DNA of 64,000 nt from ENR-C587 sp942493235 (GTDB lineage: Bacteria > Bacteroidota > Ignavibacteria > Kapaibacteriales > UBA2268): assembly GCA_942493235.1 (NCBI GenBank), contig OW818676.1, positions 3,720,001 through 3,784,000 of the forward strand, read 5' to 3'. The translations under genes were made by a program, and so were the position numbers. The notes below the pieces were generated by a model. It saw nothing but the letters and a program-made list of their open reading frames with translations, made no database searches and was not told where the DNA came from. Positions 52,673-61,256 of this stretch are shown here, in pieces; the first letter of the stretch is position 1; each line of letters opens with the position of its first letter.

Positions 52673-52994
52673 GGATATTGGAATGCGTAATATTATATCT
52701 TTATTAAAATATTTTTTTTTACATCAATCCTTCGCTTTAGAGGCTGTGTAATTGGATATTGGAATGTATAATATAATATCTCTATTAAAATATTTATTTT
52801 ACATCAATCCTTCGCTTTAGAGGCTGTGTAATTGGATATTGGAATGCATAATATTATATCTTTATTAAAACATTTATTTTACATCAATCCTTCGCTTTAG
52901 AGGCTGTGTAATTGGATATTGGAATGCATAATATTATATCTTTATTAAAACATTTATTTTTACATCAATCCTTCGCTTTAGAGGTTTTGTAAAT
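52673..52994. repeat. Four-copy tandem array with 80-81 bp unit
   Basis: Units start at 52673, 52754, 52834 and 52914, each opening GGATATTGGAATG and ending CGCTTTAGAGGCTGTGTAATT (the last unit ends GAGGTTTTGTAAAT). Differences are a few substitutions and one T indel. The CTTTAGAGGCTGTGTAA end also occurs singly near 19779. There is no spacer diversity, so this is not a CRISPR array. It fills most of the gap between the LytS-type sensor and the solute-binding lipoprotein. Confidence 0.9.
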
Positions 52995-53101
52995 ATTATC
53001 ATAAGACGGCAAATGAGGGCAACTTTTATCCCTCTCCTATATTCAACCCCATGCTTCAGAGCTTGTGTAAATAATCGAGATTATTCATTTATCTTCAATG
53101 C

Positions 53102-53191
53102 AACCTGACGGTTAACCGTCAGGTTGATAACGACATTTTGATTTTTCAATCTTAAATAATTTAGATTTTTCTAAATTCTACGCTCTGCGTA
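53102..53191. repeat. Two palindromes downstream of the solute-binding lipoprotein gene
   Basis: 53102-53125 is a perfect 24-bp palindrome with core CTGACGGTTAACCGTCAG, identical to 19851-19874 and followed by the same GATAA. 53177-53191 is CTACGC-TCT-GCGTAG, a second perfect stem. Both are in the 3' intergenic region of the minus-strand gene at 53233; neither has a T-run. Confidence 0.7.
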
Positions 53192-53232
53192 GGATTGTGT
53201 TTTCTAAATTTTCTTGTAATTAATGCTTTGTA

Positions 53233-54492
53233 TTATTTTCTAATAATAGCTTCCATGCTCTGTTGTACTTCGTTTAGAGCTTCCCAAGAACCTTTTTTAC
53301 CGTATAGAACTTCAACGACGGCATTCTCAATAGCGGTCTCAAGGTCAAGCCATTTTGGATGAACAGGAGTAATACGAGAATACTTTAACTGGTCAGCGAA
53401 AATCGGCATAAATGGCAATGTCTGATAATACTTATCGTAATAAAAGTTCATATCGGCAGGGAATCCGGCTTCTTTAACATCTTTACAGAATTTTAAAGCA
53501 TTTTCGCCTTTAGTCAGAAAAGCAATAAGTTTCTCGGATAAAGCCTTATTTTTAGTTGATTTATTTATTGCTAAATACTCACCACCGCCGAATGATACAC
53601 CCGGCTTACCGGCATCAACTCCCGGAAATAGGCATACACCATAATTCAAGAGTGGGTTTACATCTCTTATTTTGTCAAGTAGCCAAGAGCCTGAAAGCCA
53701 TAATCCAATTTCGCCACGAGCAAACATATCATCAAGTTTTTTCTGAGTTTCGATAAGCCCAACCTGAGAAAGTTTCTGATAAAAATCAAAAGCTTGAGCA
53801 TTTGGCTGCGAACTTAGTACCAGATTACCATTTTTGTCAATAATCTCGCCACCCATAGTCCACATAAATGGAATAATTTTTTTATAGAGCCTGTGCGGGT
53901 CAGAGCCATTAACACCAAAACCGTAAACACCGGGTATAGCACTGATTTTCTCTGCATAATTATATAAATCCTGAAGTGTTTTCGGTGCATCTTCACCAAG
54001 CCCAGCTTTTTTAAATAATTCTTTATTATAGAAAAGCACTCTTGAATTAACTACCCATGGCACTGCAAATAATTTTGCTTCCCAATACGCCGGCTCTAAA
54101 AAGAAAGTAGAAAATCTCGAAATATTATAAGTATTAGGATTTAATTCCGTTAAAATTCCCGAACCGGAAAATTGAGCTATCCAGTCAGAACCAAGGTCCA
54201 TAATGTCCGGTGCAGTATTGGAATTAAAAGCCGCAAAAAGCTTAATTTTGCCGTCATTCCAACTGAGCTCGGTAGTTTCAACCGTACAGTTATTAGCCGC
54301 CTCGAATTCTTTTATCAGCTCTTTTAATATTTTTTTCTGATTAGGCTCACTCCAGAAATGCCAGAAAGTAATTTTATTCTCCGAATTAACATTATCTTTT
54401 TTTGAACCGCAAGAATTAATCAAAGAAACAAGTAATATTGCTATAAAAGCAACAATAGTAATTTTTGCTAAAATAAAATACTTTTTTCTCAA
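53233..54492 (-). CDS. Extracellular sugar-type solute-binding lipoprotein (family 1)
   Basis: 419 residues. The lipobox in LINSC makes Cys28 the mature N-terminus. ITFWHFWSEPNQKKILKELIKEFEAANNCTVE is the usual opening of family 1 carbohydrate-binding proteins, with APDIMDLGSDWIAQF, VPWVVNSRVLFYNKELFKKAG, GLWLSGSWLL and GVSFGGGEYLAI further on. The start is TTG, supported by GGAG eight bases upstream; an ATG alternative is lacking nearby. No permease or ATPase gene accompanies it, so it is either an orphan or works with a transporter encoded elsewhere. Inferred location is the outer face of a membrane. Confidence 0.87.
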   Translation of the reverse strand: MRKKYFILAKITIVAFIAILLVSLINSCGSKKDNVNSENKITFWHFWSEPNQKKILKELIKEFEAANNCTVETTELSWNDGKIKLFAAFNSNTAPDIMDLGSDWIAQFSGSGILTELNPNTYNISRFSTFFLEPAYWEAKLFAVPWVVNSRVLFYNKELFKKAGLGEDAPKTLQDLYNYAEKISAIPGVYGFGVNGSDPHRLYKKIIPFMWTMGGEIIDKNGNLVLSSQPNAQAFDFYQKLSQVGLIETQKKLDDMFARGEIGLWLSGSWLLDKIRDVNPLLNYGVCLFPGVDAGKPGVSFGGGEYLAINKSTKNKALSEKLIAFLTKGENALKFCKDVKEAGFPADMNFYYDKYYQTLPFMPIFADQLKYSRITPVHPKWLDLETAIENAVVEVLYGKKGSWEALNEVQQSMEAIIRK

Positions 54493-54638
54493 AGTAATTT
54501 CTCCATATTATTATAATAATGAATTTACAAAAATACTAAATATTTCACAGAAAGAGTAATATTTTTCAATTTTGAAATAAATTAAGCCGTTTAGCGTTAT
54601 ATGAATGTTAAAAATATTTTGAATTAATGAGTTAGACA

Positions 54639-55202
54639 ATGGCGTTTTTACCAATTTACAGTTGCTTTCATCCGATAATGAAAAAAAGTACCGAGCCGAT
54701 AACAGAAATAGACGGCGATATACTTAGATTAGCTCAAGATATGATTGAAACTATGCACACGGCAGACGGTTGCGGATTAGCGGGGAATCAAATAGGACTA
54801 TCAAAATCTATTGTTGTTATAGATACATGGGCATTTGAAAATGCAAAGACAAAATATAAGAATTTAGTATTAATAAATCCAACTATCATCAGCAGTTCCG
54901 AAGAAGAAACCGATTATAAAGAGGGTTGCCTGAGTGTACCGGACATTCACGAAATAGTCAAAAGACCAAAAGCAATTCAATTAAAGTATTATGATTTATC
55001 AGGTAATGAGAAAATTATCGAAGATGATGATATTTTAGCACGTGTTGCTCAACATGAAGTTGACCACCTAAACGGAATCTTATTTTATGAAAAGTTTTCT
55101 CCAATGAGGCGAACTCTTACAAAATCAAAGTTAAAAAAAATACTAAAGGGTCAGCTACTGCCGGAGTATAAATTTGTTGACCAATATGATAATATCGTTT
55201 AA
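54639..55202 (+). CDS. def: Peptide deformylase
   Basis: A 187-residue Fe/Zn enzyme that removes the formyl group from nascent proteins. All three motifs are visible: GCGLAGNQIG (motif 1, with GN instead of AA/AP), EGCLSVP (motif 2, the metal cysteine) and QHEVDHLNG (motif 3, two metal histidines and the catalytic Glu). Length is standard. It leads a short run with obg and rnr on the same strand, with 77 bp to obg. Confidence 0.95.
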   Translation: MAFLPIYSCFHPIMKKSTEPITEIDGDILRLAQDMIETMHTADGCGLAGNQIGLSKSIVVIDTWAFENAKTKYKNLVLINPTIISSSEEETDYKEGCLSVPDIHEIVKRPKAIQLKYYDLSGNEKIIEDDDILARVAQHEVDHLNGILFYEKFSPMRRTLTKSKLKKILKGQLLPEYKFVDQYDNIV

Positions 55203-55279
55203 TTTTTTGATTTAAAATCAACATATAAAAATAGATTCGATAATTAGATAATAATTTAAATAATAAAATAAAGAAAAAC

Positions 55280-56281
55280 ATGAAATTCATAGACGAAGCA
55301 TTAATATTCATAAAATCAGGCGACGGCGGAGCTGGGCACATCTCTTTCAGGCGTGAAAAAGGCGTTCCAAAGGGCGGTCCCGATGGTGGTAGTGGCGGCA
55401 AAGGTGGAGATATAATTTTTCTGGCAGACCCGCACATGAACACTTTACTTGATTTTAGATTTAAAAGAATATTTAGAGCTCAAGACGGGCATGAGGGTGG
55501 CAAATATCAATGCACCGGTAAAGACGCAAAAGATGTAATTATCAAAGTCCCTGTCGGTACATTAGTAAAAACAACCGATGAAGAAATATTATGCGACCTA
55601 CATACTGCGAATATGAAAGTTACAATTGCTCACGGTGGTAACGGGGGTAGAGGTAATTGTGAATTTGCTACTCCGACCAATCAAACACCTCGTAATGCTG
55701 AACCGGGCTGGCCCGGTAAAGAATTTGAAGTACAATTAGAACTCAAATTATTAGCAGATGTTGGCTTAGTTGGTCTTCCGAATGCAGGAAAATCTACATT
55801 GATTTCCGTAATATCAGCCGCAAAACCGAAAATTGCAGATTATCCTTTTACTACTCTAACTCCTAATCTCGGAATAGTAAAAATAGCTGAAAATAAATCA
55901 TTCGTAGTAGCCGACATTCCCGGTTTAATCGAAGGTGCTTCTGACGGCAAAGGGCTTGGTATTCAATTTCTACGTCATATAGAAAGAACCAAAGTATTAT
56001 TATTTTTGGTTGATTCTACCGGATTAGACCCAGCCGAAGATTTTAAAATATTATATGAAGAACTCAAGAAATACAGTAAGAAATTATTATTAAAACCTAG
56101 AATTATCTGCTTAACTAAAGTAGATGCTTTTGATGATGATACCAAAGCCTTACTTAGAAAAATCAAATTCAAAGGTACAAAAACTCCTGTTATGCTTATT
56201 TCTTCAGTATCAGGTGAAGCAATCGAAGATGTAAAGAGAAATTTATGGAATATTATCAAACCGGAAAAAACAGACGGATAA
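55280..56281 (+). CDS. obg: Obg family GTPase
   Basis: 333 residues. The glycine-rich Obg fold (1-158; SGDGGAGHISFRREKGVPKGGPDGGSGGKGGDI) precedes a GTPase domain with G1 GLPNAGKST, G2 within DYPFTTLTPNLG, G3 DIPGLIEGAS and G4 TKVD. Obg binds the large ribosomal subunit and links GTP levels to growth. The C-terminal OCT domain found in some Firmicutes is absent. Three bases separate its stop from the next ATG, implying co-transcription with rnr. Confidence 0.96.
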   Translation: MKFIDEALIFIKSGDGGAGHISFRREKGVPKGGPDGGSGGKGGDIIFLADPHMNTLLDFRFKRIFRAQDGHEGGKYQCTGKDAKDVIIKVPVGTLVKTTDEEILCDLHTANMKVTIAHGGNGGRGNCEFATPTNQTPRNAEPGWPGKEFEVQLELKLLADVGLVGLPNAGKSTLISVISAAKPKIADYPFTTLTPNLGIVKIAENKSFVVADIPGLIEGASDGKGLGIQFLRHIERTKVLLFLVDSTGLDPAEDFKILYEELKKYSKKLLLKPRIICLTKVDAFDDDTKALLRKIKFKGTKTPVMLISSVSGEAIEDVKRNLWNIIKPEKTDG

Positions 56282-56284
56282 CTT

Positions 56285-58426
56285 ATGAAAAGTAAATCTC
56301 TTAAAGAAAGTATTATCGGGCTTTTCGGCAGTAAAACAAAGAGTCTGCAATTAAATGAAATAGCTAAATTCTTAGCAATTAAAGCTACCAGCCCTCAATA
56401 TGATATGTTGAAAACGGCACTATTTGAATTAGTCGATGATGGCAGTATTGAGAAATCTACTCGCAGAAAGTATTCTCTTATTAAAAGAAGTGCTACAAAC
56501 GAGATTATCGGGATTCTTAGAATAAAAGAAGACCGTGGTACCGTCAATACTACTTCTATGGAAATCCCGAAAGTTAGCGTTAAGCGTAAAAATATGTTTA
56601 CTGCTTTAGATGGTGATACTGTAATGGTTAAATTATTAGCAGTTAAAAAAGAAGGTAAATTCCAAGGCGAAATCACTAATATTGTTCAGAGACAAGAAAG
56701 GACATTAGTAGGTAATATTGAATTCGACGGAAATTTCTATTTTTTAATCCCTGATGATAATCAATATATAATTGATTTTCTGATTCCTAAGTCAAAGATT
56801 AATGATGCTAAAGCAGGTGATAAGGTTTCGGCTAAATTCTTATCTTGGGAAAACCCTACTAAAAGCCCTCAAGCAGAAGTAGTTGAAGTGATGGGGCAGT
56901 CCGGCAAACCAGATGTGGAATTCCGTTCGGTTATTCGTGAGTTTTCTTTACCAATGGAATTCCCTGAAAATGTACTTGCTCACTCAAGCCAAATCACCCA
57001 AACTGTTGCAAAAGAAGAGCTCGACCGTAGGCTTGACCTTCGTAAACATGAAATTATTACAATCGACCCTGTTGATGCAAAAGACTTCGACGACGCACTT
57101 TCATTAGAAACATTAGAAAACGGCAACTATTTATTAGGTGTGCATATTGCTGATGTTAGCCACTATGTAACCGAGAGAAATCCGATAGATATTGAAGCTA
57201 ACAAACGCGGCAACAGTACATATTTGGTTGACTGCGTGGTGCCAATGCTACCCGAATCGCTTTCTAATGAGATATGTTCGCTTAAACCAAACAGAGTACG
57301 ATTAACATATTCAGTAATGATGGAATTAACTAATACCGGAATACTTAAAAAATATGAAATAGTAGAGTCAGTTATTAAATCTGTTAAAAGATTTACTTAT
57401 GATGAAGTTCAGAAAATCATTGATACCGGCAAAGGTAAGCATAGTGAATTAGTATTAGAATTGCATAAATTATCTAGAATGCTTAGGAATATTAGATTCA
57501 GCTCAGGCGGAATTAATTTCCAAACTACCGAAGTGCGTTTCCAATTAGATGAAAATAAACATCCGATTAAAGCATTACTTAAGCAATCAATTCCGGCTAC
57601 GGAATTAGTAGAAGAATGCATGTTGGTTGCCAATAAAACTGTAGCCGAACATATTAAAAAAATTAGTAAAAAATATAGAATTAAAGAAGATATTCCATTT
57701 ATTTACAGAGTGCACGCAGACCCATTACCCGAAAAACTTAAAACTGCTCTGGAATTTATGAAATTGTTAGGTCCAAAGCATAACTTTGTAGTAAATTCTT
57801 CTAAAGACATAAATGCACTTTTAGATGCTTTCGAGGGTACACCGGAGAAACCAATTGTTCATCAGATTTTAGTCCGTTCTATGCCAAAAGCCGAATATAC
57901 AGACAATAATATTGGGCATTATGGATTAGGGTTTAAAGACTATACTCACTTTACTTCGCCAATTAGAAGATATCCGGATTTAATTGTTCATAGATTATTG
58001 AAAGAGTATAATTCCGGTAAGCCCGAGCATACAAGATTGAACTATCTGATGCATCATCTTGCCGGTCTTGGCGAACATTGCACTGCCCGCGAGAGGCTAT
58101 CTATGGAAGCCGAAAGAGCTTCTACTAAATTAGCTCAGACAATCATTGCAAAAGATAATATGGGCAAGACTTTTAATGGCACAATTACAGGAGTGATGAA
58201 CTTCGGTCTATTTGTTACACTTGATGAAATTTGTGCCGAAGGCTTACTGCACATTAAAGATATTTTTGATGATTATTATTTCTTTGACGAACGGAACATG
58301 AGAATTATCGGCAGAAAAAGCAAAAAGATTTTCCAATTCGGTAAACGATTAAAAGTCAAAATAGTAAATGCTAATATTGATAAACGTAAAATAGATCTTA
58401 ACTATGTATCGGATATTGCCGATTAA
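56285..58426 (+). CDS. rnr: Ribonuclease R
   Basis: A 713-residue 3'-5' exoribonuclease able to degrade structured RNA. Domains are an N-terminal winged helix (about 5-70), cold-shock/OB domains (about 75-215), the RNB catalytic domain (about 240-570, with DPVDAKDFDDALS holding the metal aspartates and HFTSPIRRYPDLIVHR) and a C-terminal S1 domain (about 632-710, NGTITGVMNFGLFVTLDEICAEGLLH). A lysine-rich tail after S1, common in enteric RNase R, is missing. It is last in the def-obg-rnr run and is followed by a terminator. Confidence 0.96.
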   Translation: MKSKSLKESIIGLFGSKTKSLQLNEIAKFLAIKATSPQYDMLKTALFELVDDGSIEKSTRRKYSLIKRSATNEIIGILRIKEDRGTVNTTSMEIPKVSVKRKNMFTALDGDTVMVKLLAVKKEGKFQGEITNIVQRQERTLVGNIEFDGNFYFLIPDDNQYIIDFLIPKSKINDAKAGDKVSAKFLSWENPTKSPQAEVVEVMGQSGKPDVEFRSVIREFSLPMEFPENVLAHSSQITQTVAKEELDRRLDLRKHEIITIDPVDAKDFDDALSLETLENGNYLLGVHIADVSHYVTERNPIDIEANKRGNSTYLVDCVVPMLPESLSNEICSLKPNRVRLTYSVMMELTNTGILKKYEIVESVIKSVKRFTYDEVQKIIDTGKGKHSELVLELHKLSRMLRNIRFSSGGINFQTTEVRFQLDENKHPIKALLKQSIPATELVEECMLVANKTVAEHIKKISKKYRIKEDIPFIYRVHADPLPEKLKTALEFMKLLGPKHNFVVNSSKDINALLDAFEGTPEKPIVHQILVRSMPKAEYTDNNIGHYGLGFKDYTHFTSPIRRYPDLIVHRLLKEYNSGKPEHTRLNYLMHHLAGLGEHCTARERLSMEAERASTKLAQTIIAKDNMGKTFNGTITGVMNFGLFVTLDEICAEGLLHIKDIFDDYYFFDERNMRIIGRKSKKIFQFGKRLKVKIVNANIDKRKIDLNYVSDIAD

Positions 58427-58560
58427 TGTCTATTATTTTTGAATTTATCATAGATACACATATACTCGTCTGCAAACCATAAGTCGATATCAAATAATTG
58501 ATTTAGAGTAGCTTTTGATAAAATAATTCTTAAATAGTAATAGATTGAACTTTTATTTAA

Positions 58561-58592
58561 AAAATCAACCTCGTAAATGAGGTTGATTTTTT
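58561..58592. terminator. Bidirectional rho-independent terminator between rnr and the LRR gene
   Basis: A 12-bp perfect stem, AAAATCAACCTC (58561-58572) with GAGGTTGATTTT (58579-58590), has a 6-nt loop and T/A runs on either side. It separates two convergent genes, with the LRR stop 13 bp beyond. Confidence 0.9.
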
Positions 58593-58604
58593 AATATTTC
58601 AACA

Positions 58605-60998
58605 CTATTTAGATATTATAAGTTTACTGTAAGAAGTAGCTCCAAAACCACTAATTAGCAAATTATACAATCCATTATTTATATAAGCAGGTATATCTAA
58701 ACTATAAACCGAATTACCATTTTGAATTTCTAACACTGTAGAATAAACATTATTGCCATTAATATCAATCAAATTAACATTAAATACTCCGACTAAATCA
58801 GAATGTACATTAAGTTTTAACGCTCCGGAACTTGGCTGTGGGTATATACTCACTTGTACTTTAGAATTTTGATTCTCGTCATTAATTCCTGCAATATATC
58901 CATATTTAGCTAACAGTGTACAAAAAGGTACAAATTCATTAACGATTTCGCAAGAATACTCATTTAAATCACCGGTTGGAGTTAAGTCAGTTTTTGAGGA
59001 CTGTTGCACTATCATGTTTCCTTTTTTCCAAATAAACACATTTTTAGTACCACCGGTCTCAATATAAAGTTTGTTCTCAGATTGATTAAAGTAAATTGGG
59101 ATAATAGTATCTTGCGGTCCATATACAAATGACTTAGTTGCTTTATTGCGATACATTTCCATATCTTCGAAAGTAAATCTGTTATTATTTATAATTAAAT
59201 TCTGAAGTTTCGGTAATTCAAAAGTATCAGCAGTGCTGTTTAAACGATTATATGATACATCAATTTCGGTTAAAGCGGGCAATTTATACGCAGGCAATTC
59301 ACCTGTCAAATAATTATGGGATAGAACTATGCTCTGCAAAGTAGGAATTGTAAAGTTTGGAACTCTACCATGCAAAATATTACTACTTAAAGTCAATTTC
59401 TGCAAAATAGTATTTTCAAAATTAGGAATAGTACCTGTAAACTGATTATTTGCAAGGTTAAGCTGACGTAAATAGGTGAGAGCAAAATTCGGTATTTCCC
59501 CGCTTAATTGATTTCCATTTAATATAATTTGATCTAACAACTCTTGATTAAACAGAGGGAGTTCTCCGGTTAATTGATTGTTGGAAAGATTTAGCACGTT
59601 CAGAACCGGACATTCAAAGTTAGGTATCTCTCCGCTTAATTGATTATCACTAATATTAAGTGTAACTAAAGTAGGTAGATTGAAATTGGGAATAGAACCC
59701 GAAAATTGGTTTTTGCTTAATGTCAATTTTTGAATATTCGGTAAATTGGCTACTGTAAAATTTGGTAAAGAACCACTTAATTGATTATCATCTAAGTATA
59801 AATACGCTAATGTATCTAAATGAAAAGCCGGCAAGCTACCGCTAAATTTGTTTTTTGATAGATTTAAATGAGTTATGCTCGACATTTGCAAGTCCGGAAT
59901 TGTTCCCGAAAGCTGATTATTACTTAAATCAAGCCACCAAATCTTCGGTAATTTATCAAAATTTGGTATTGAACCAGTTAGTTTATTAGAAGCTATTTCA
60001 CAATCTATTAGCTTAGGCAAATCGAAATTTGGGATTTCTCCGGTTAGTTGATTAGTGAACAACAACAATGATTCTAAATTAGGCAAATTGAAGTTAGGTA
60101 CCGGTCCGCTTAATTCATTATTAGAAATAATAATGGTGTGCAGATTAGTGTTTTCAAATAAAGGCACATTACCGCTAAGCTTATTTTTTTCTAACTTCAA
60201 ATATCCTAATTGTGGCAAATTGAAATTCGGAATACTACCGGATAATTGATTATTATTAAGCACTATGTTCTGCAAATTCGGCAAATTGAAATTCGGAATA
60301 CTACCGCTTAACTTATTGTTATATAAATATATCAACTGCAAATTCAACATAGAAAAATTAGGTATAGAGCCTGTCAATTGATTATTACAAATATCTATAG
60401 AAACTAAAGAAGGTAAGTTAAAATCAGGTATAGAGTCAGTAAGTTTGTTTGTATTTAAATTCAATTCCTTTAATTTAGTATAATTAAAATTTGGAATATT
60501 ACCTTCAAATAAATTTGAATTTAGGGCTAATACCTCAATTTCAGGAAAATTAAATACCCGAATTGTGCCGGTTAATTTGTTATGTCCCAGATTAAATTTC
60601 TTTATTTTTGGTAAATTAAACGAAGGCAATGGACCTTCAAAAGAATTACCTTGAAGCTCTAATTCCTCCAAGAACTGAAACGATAATGCCGGCAGAAAAC
60701 CTATCATATTATTATTATATAAAGTAATAAACTGAGCATTCAATTCGTAAATCACAGAATCAACAGTTTCGCTACTTAGTCGGTATGCCCATTGTATGCC
60801 GTATATATCATCCGGATTAGCTGAATAGCTCTTTTGGACAGGCCAGCCCTGATTGTTTTGCCAGTCTAATCCGTTGCAATTTGTATATAGTGAATCAAAG
60901 AATTGATATTCTGTCTGGTTGACTACATACAAAGTATCTTTAGCAGATAAATCAATAAAGCTAAAAATAATAATCAAAAAAGTGTATAATAATTTCAT
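58605..60998 (-). CDS. Secreted plant-like leucine-rich-repeat protein with T9SS sorting domain
   Basis: 797 residues from ATG 60998, chosen because AAGGGGGTTGA lies just upstream and a signal peptide (LLYTFLIIIFSFIDLSA) follows; an ATG at 61034 lacks both. After an LRR N-cap (YTNCNGLDWQNNQGWP) come about 22 repeats of 22-23 residues with consensus NxLSGxIPNFxLPxLxxLxL, the GxIP form typical of plant-type LRRs (about 100-610). A small domain (about 640-700) then leads to a type A T9SS tail (VSIYPQPSSGALKLNV ... INNGLYNLLISG). It is likely a surface adhesin or recognition protein. The array should form one curved solenoid. Confidence 0.9.
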   Translation of the reverse strand: MKLLYTFLIIIFSFIDLSAKDTLYVVNQTEYQFFDSLYTNCNGLDWQNNQGWPVQKSYSANPDDIYGIQWAYRLSSETVDSVIYELNAQFITLYNNNMIGFLPALSFQFLEELELQGNSFEGPLPSFNLPKIKKFNLGHNKLTGTIRVFNFPEIEVLALNSNLFEGNIPNFNYTKLKELNLNTNKLTDSIPDFNLPSLVSIDICNNQLTGSIPNFSMLNLQLIYLYNNKLSGSIPNFNLPNLQNIVLNNNQLSGSIPNFNLPQLGYLKLEKNKLSGNVPLFENTNLHTIIISNNELSGPVPNFNLPNLESLLLFTNQLTGEIPNFDLPKLIDCEIASNKLTGSIPNFDKLPKIWWLDLSNNQLSGTIPDLQMSSITHLNLSKNKFSGSLPAFHLDTLAYLYLDDNQLSGSLPNFTVANLPNIQKLTLSKNQFSGSIPNFNLPTLVTLNISDNQLSGEIPNFECPVLNVLNLSNNQLTGELPLFNQELLDQIILNGNQLSGEIPNFALTYLRQLNLANNQFTGTIPNFENTILQKLTLSSNILHGRVPNFTIPTLQSIVLSHNYLTGELPAYKLPALTEIDVSYNRLNSTADTFELPKLQNLIINNNRFTFEDMEMYRNKATKSFVYGPQDTIIPIYFNQSENKLYIETGGTKNVFIWKKGNMIVQQSSKTDLTPTGDLNEYSCEIVNEFVPFCTLLAKYGYIAGINDENQNSKVQVSIYPQPSSGALKLNVHSDLVGVFNVNLIDINGNNVYSTVLEIQNGNSVYSLDIPAYINNGLYNLLISGFGATSYSKLIISK

Positions 60999-61180
60999 TT
61001 CAACCCCCTTATATATTAAATAAATATAGCTCAACTTAATAATGACACTTTAAAGACTAAATTCGCTCAATTTTAATAAATATTTAGCAAAGATAATCAA
61101 TTTCTTGCTAAGTTGTTCTCAATATTTATTATAATTGAAAAATTTGATATCATTGTTGTTATTGATAATATTTGTAATTA

Positions 61181-61228
61181 AATATCAGCCTTCCGATACA
61201 AAATTGCAAAGGAAGGCTGATATTTATT
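61181..61228 (-). terminator. Terminator hairpin downstream of the GLUG/anchor protein gene
   Basis: AATATCAGCCTTCC (61181-61194) pairs perfectly with GGAAGGCTGATATT (61211-61224) across 16 nt. On the minus strand it is followed by TAATTAC rather than a pure T-run; on the plus strand by TATTTT. It lies 33 bp past the stop at 61257 and serves that gene, perhaps with loose termination. Confidence 0.65.
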
Positions 61229-61256
61229 TTCTTGACAAAAAAAAAATTCCAGAGTT

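Noticed and set aside
52673..52994. CRISPR-like array
   Set aside because: The units are 80 bp and contiguous, with no variable spacers and no cas genes nearby; it is a plain tandem repeat.
60999..61034. Earlier ATG for the LRR protein
   Set aside because: It adds 12 residues before a good signal peptide and would place the AAGGGGGTTGA ribosome-binding site inside the coding region.
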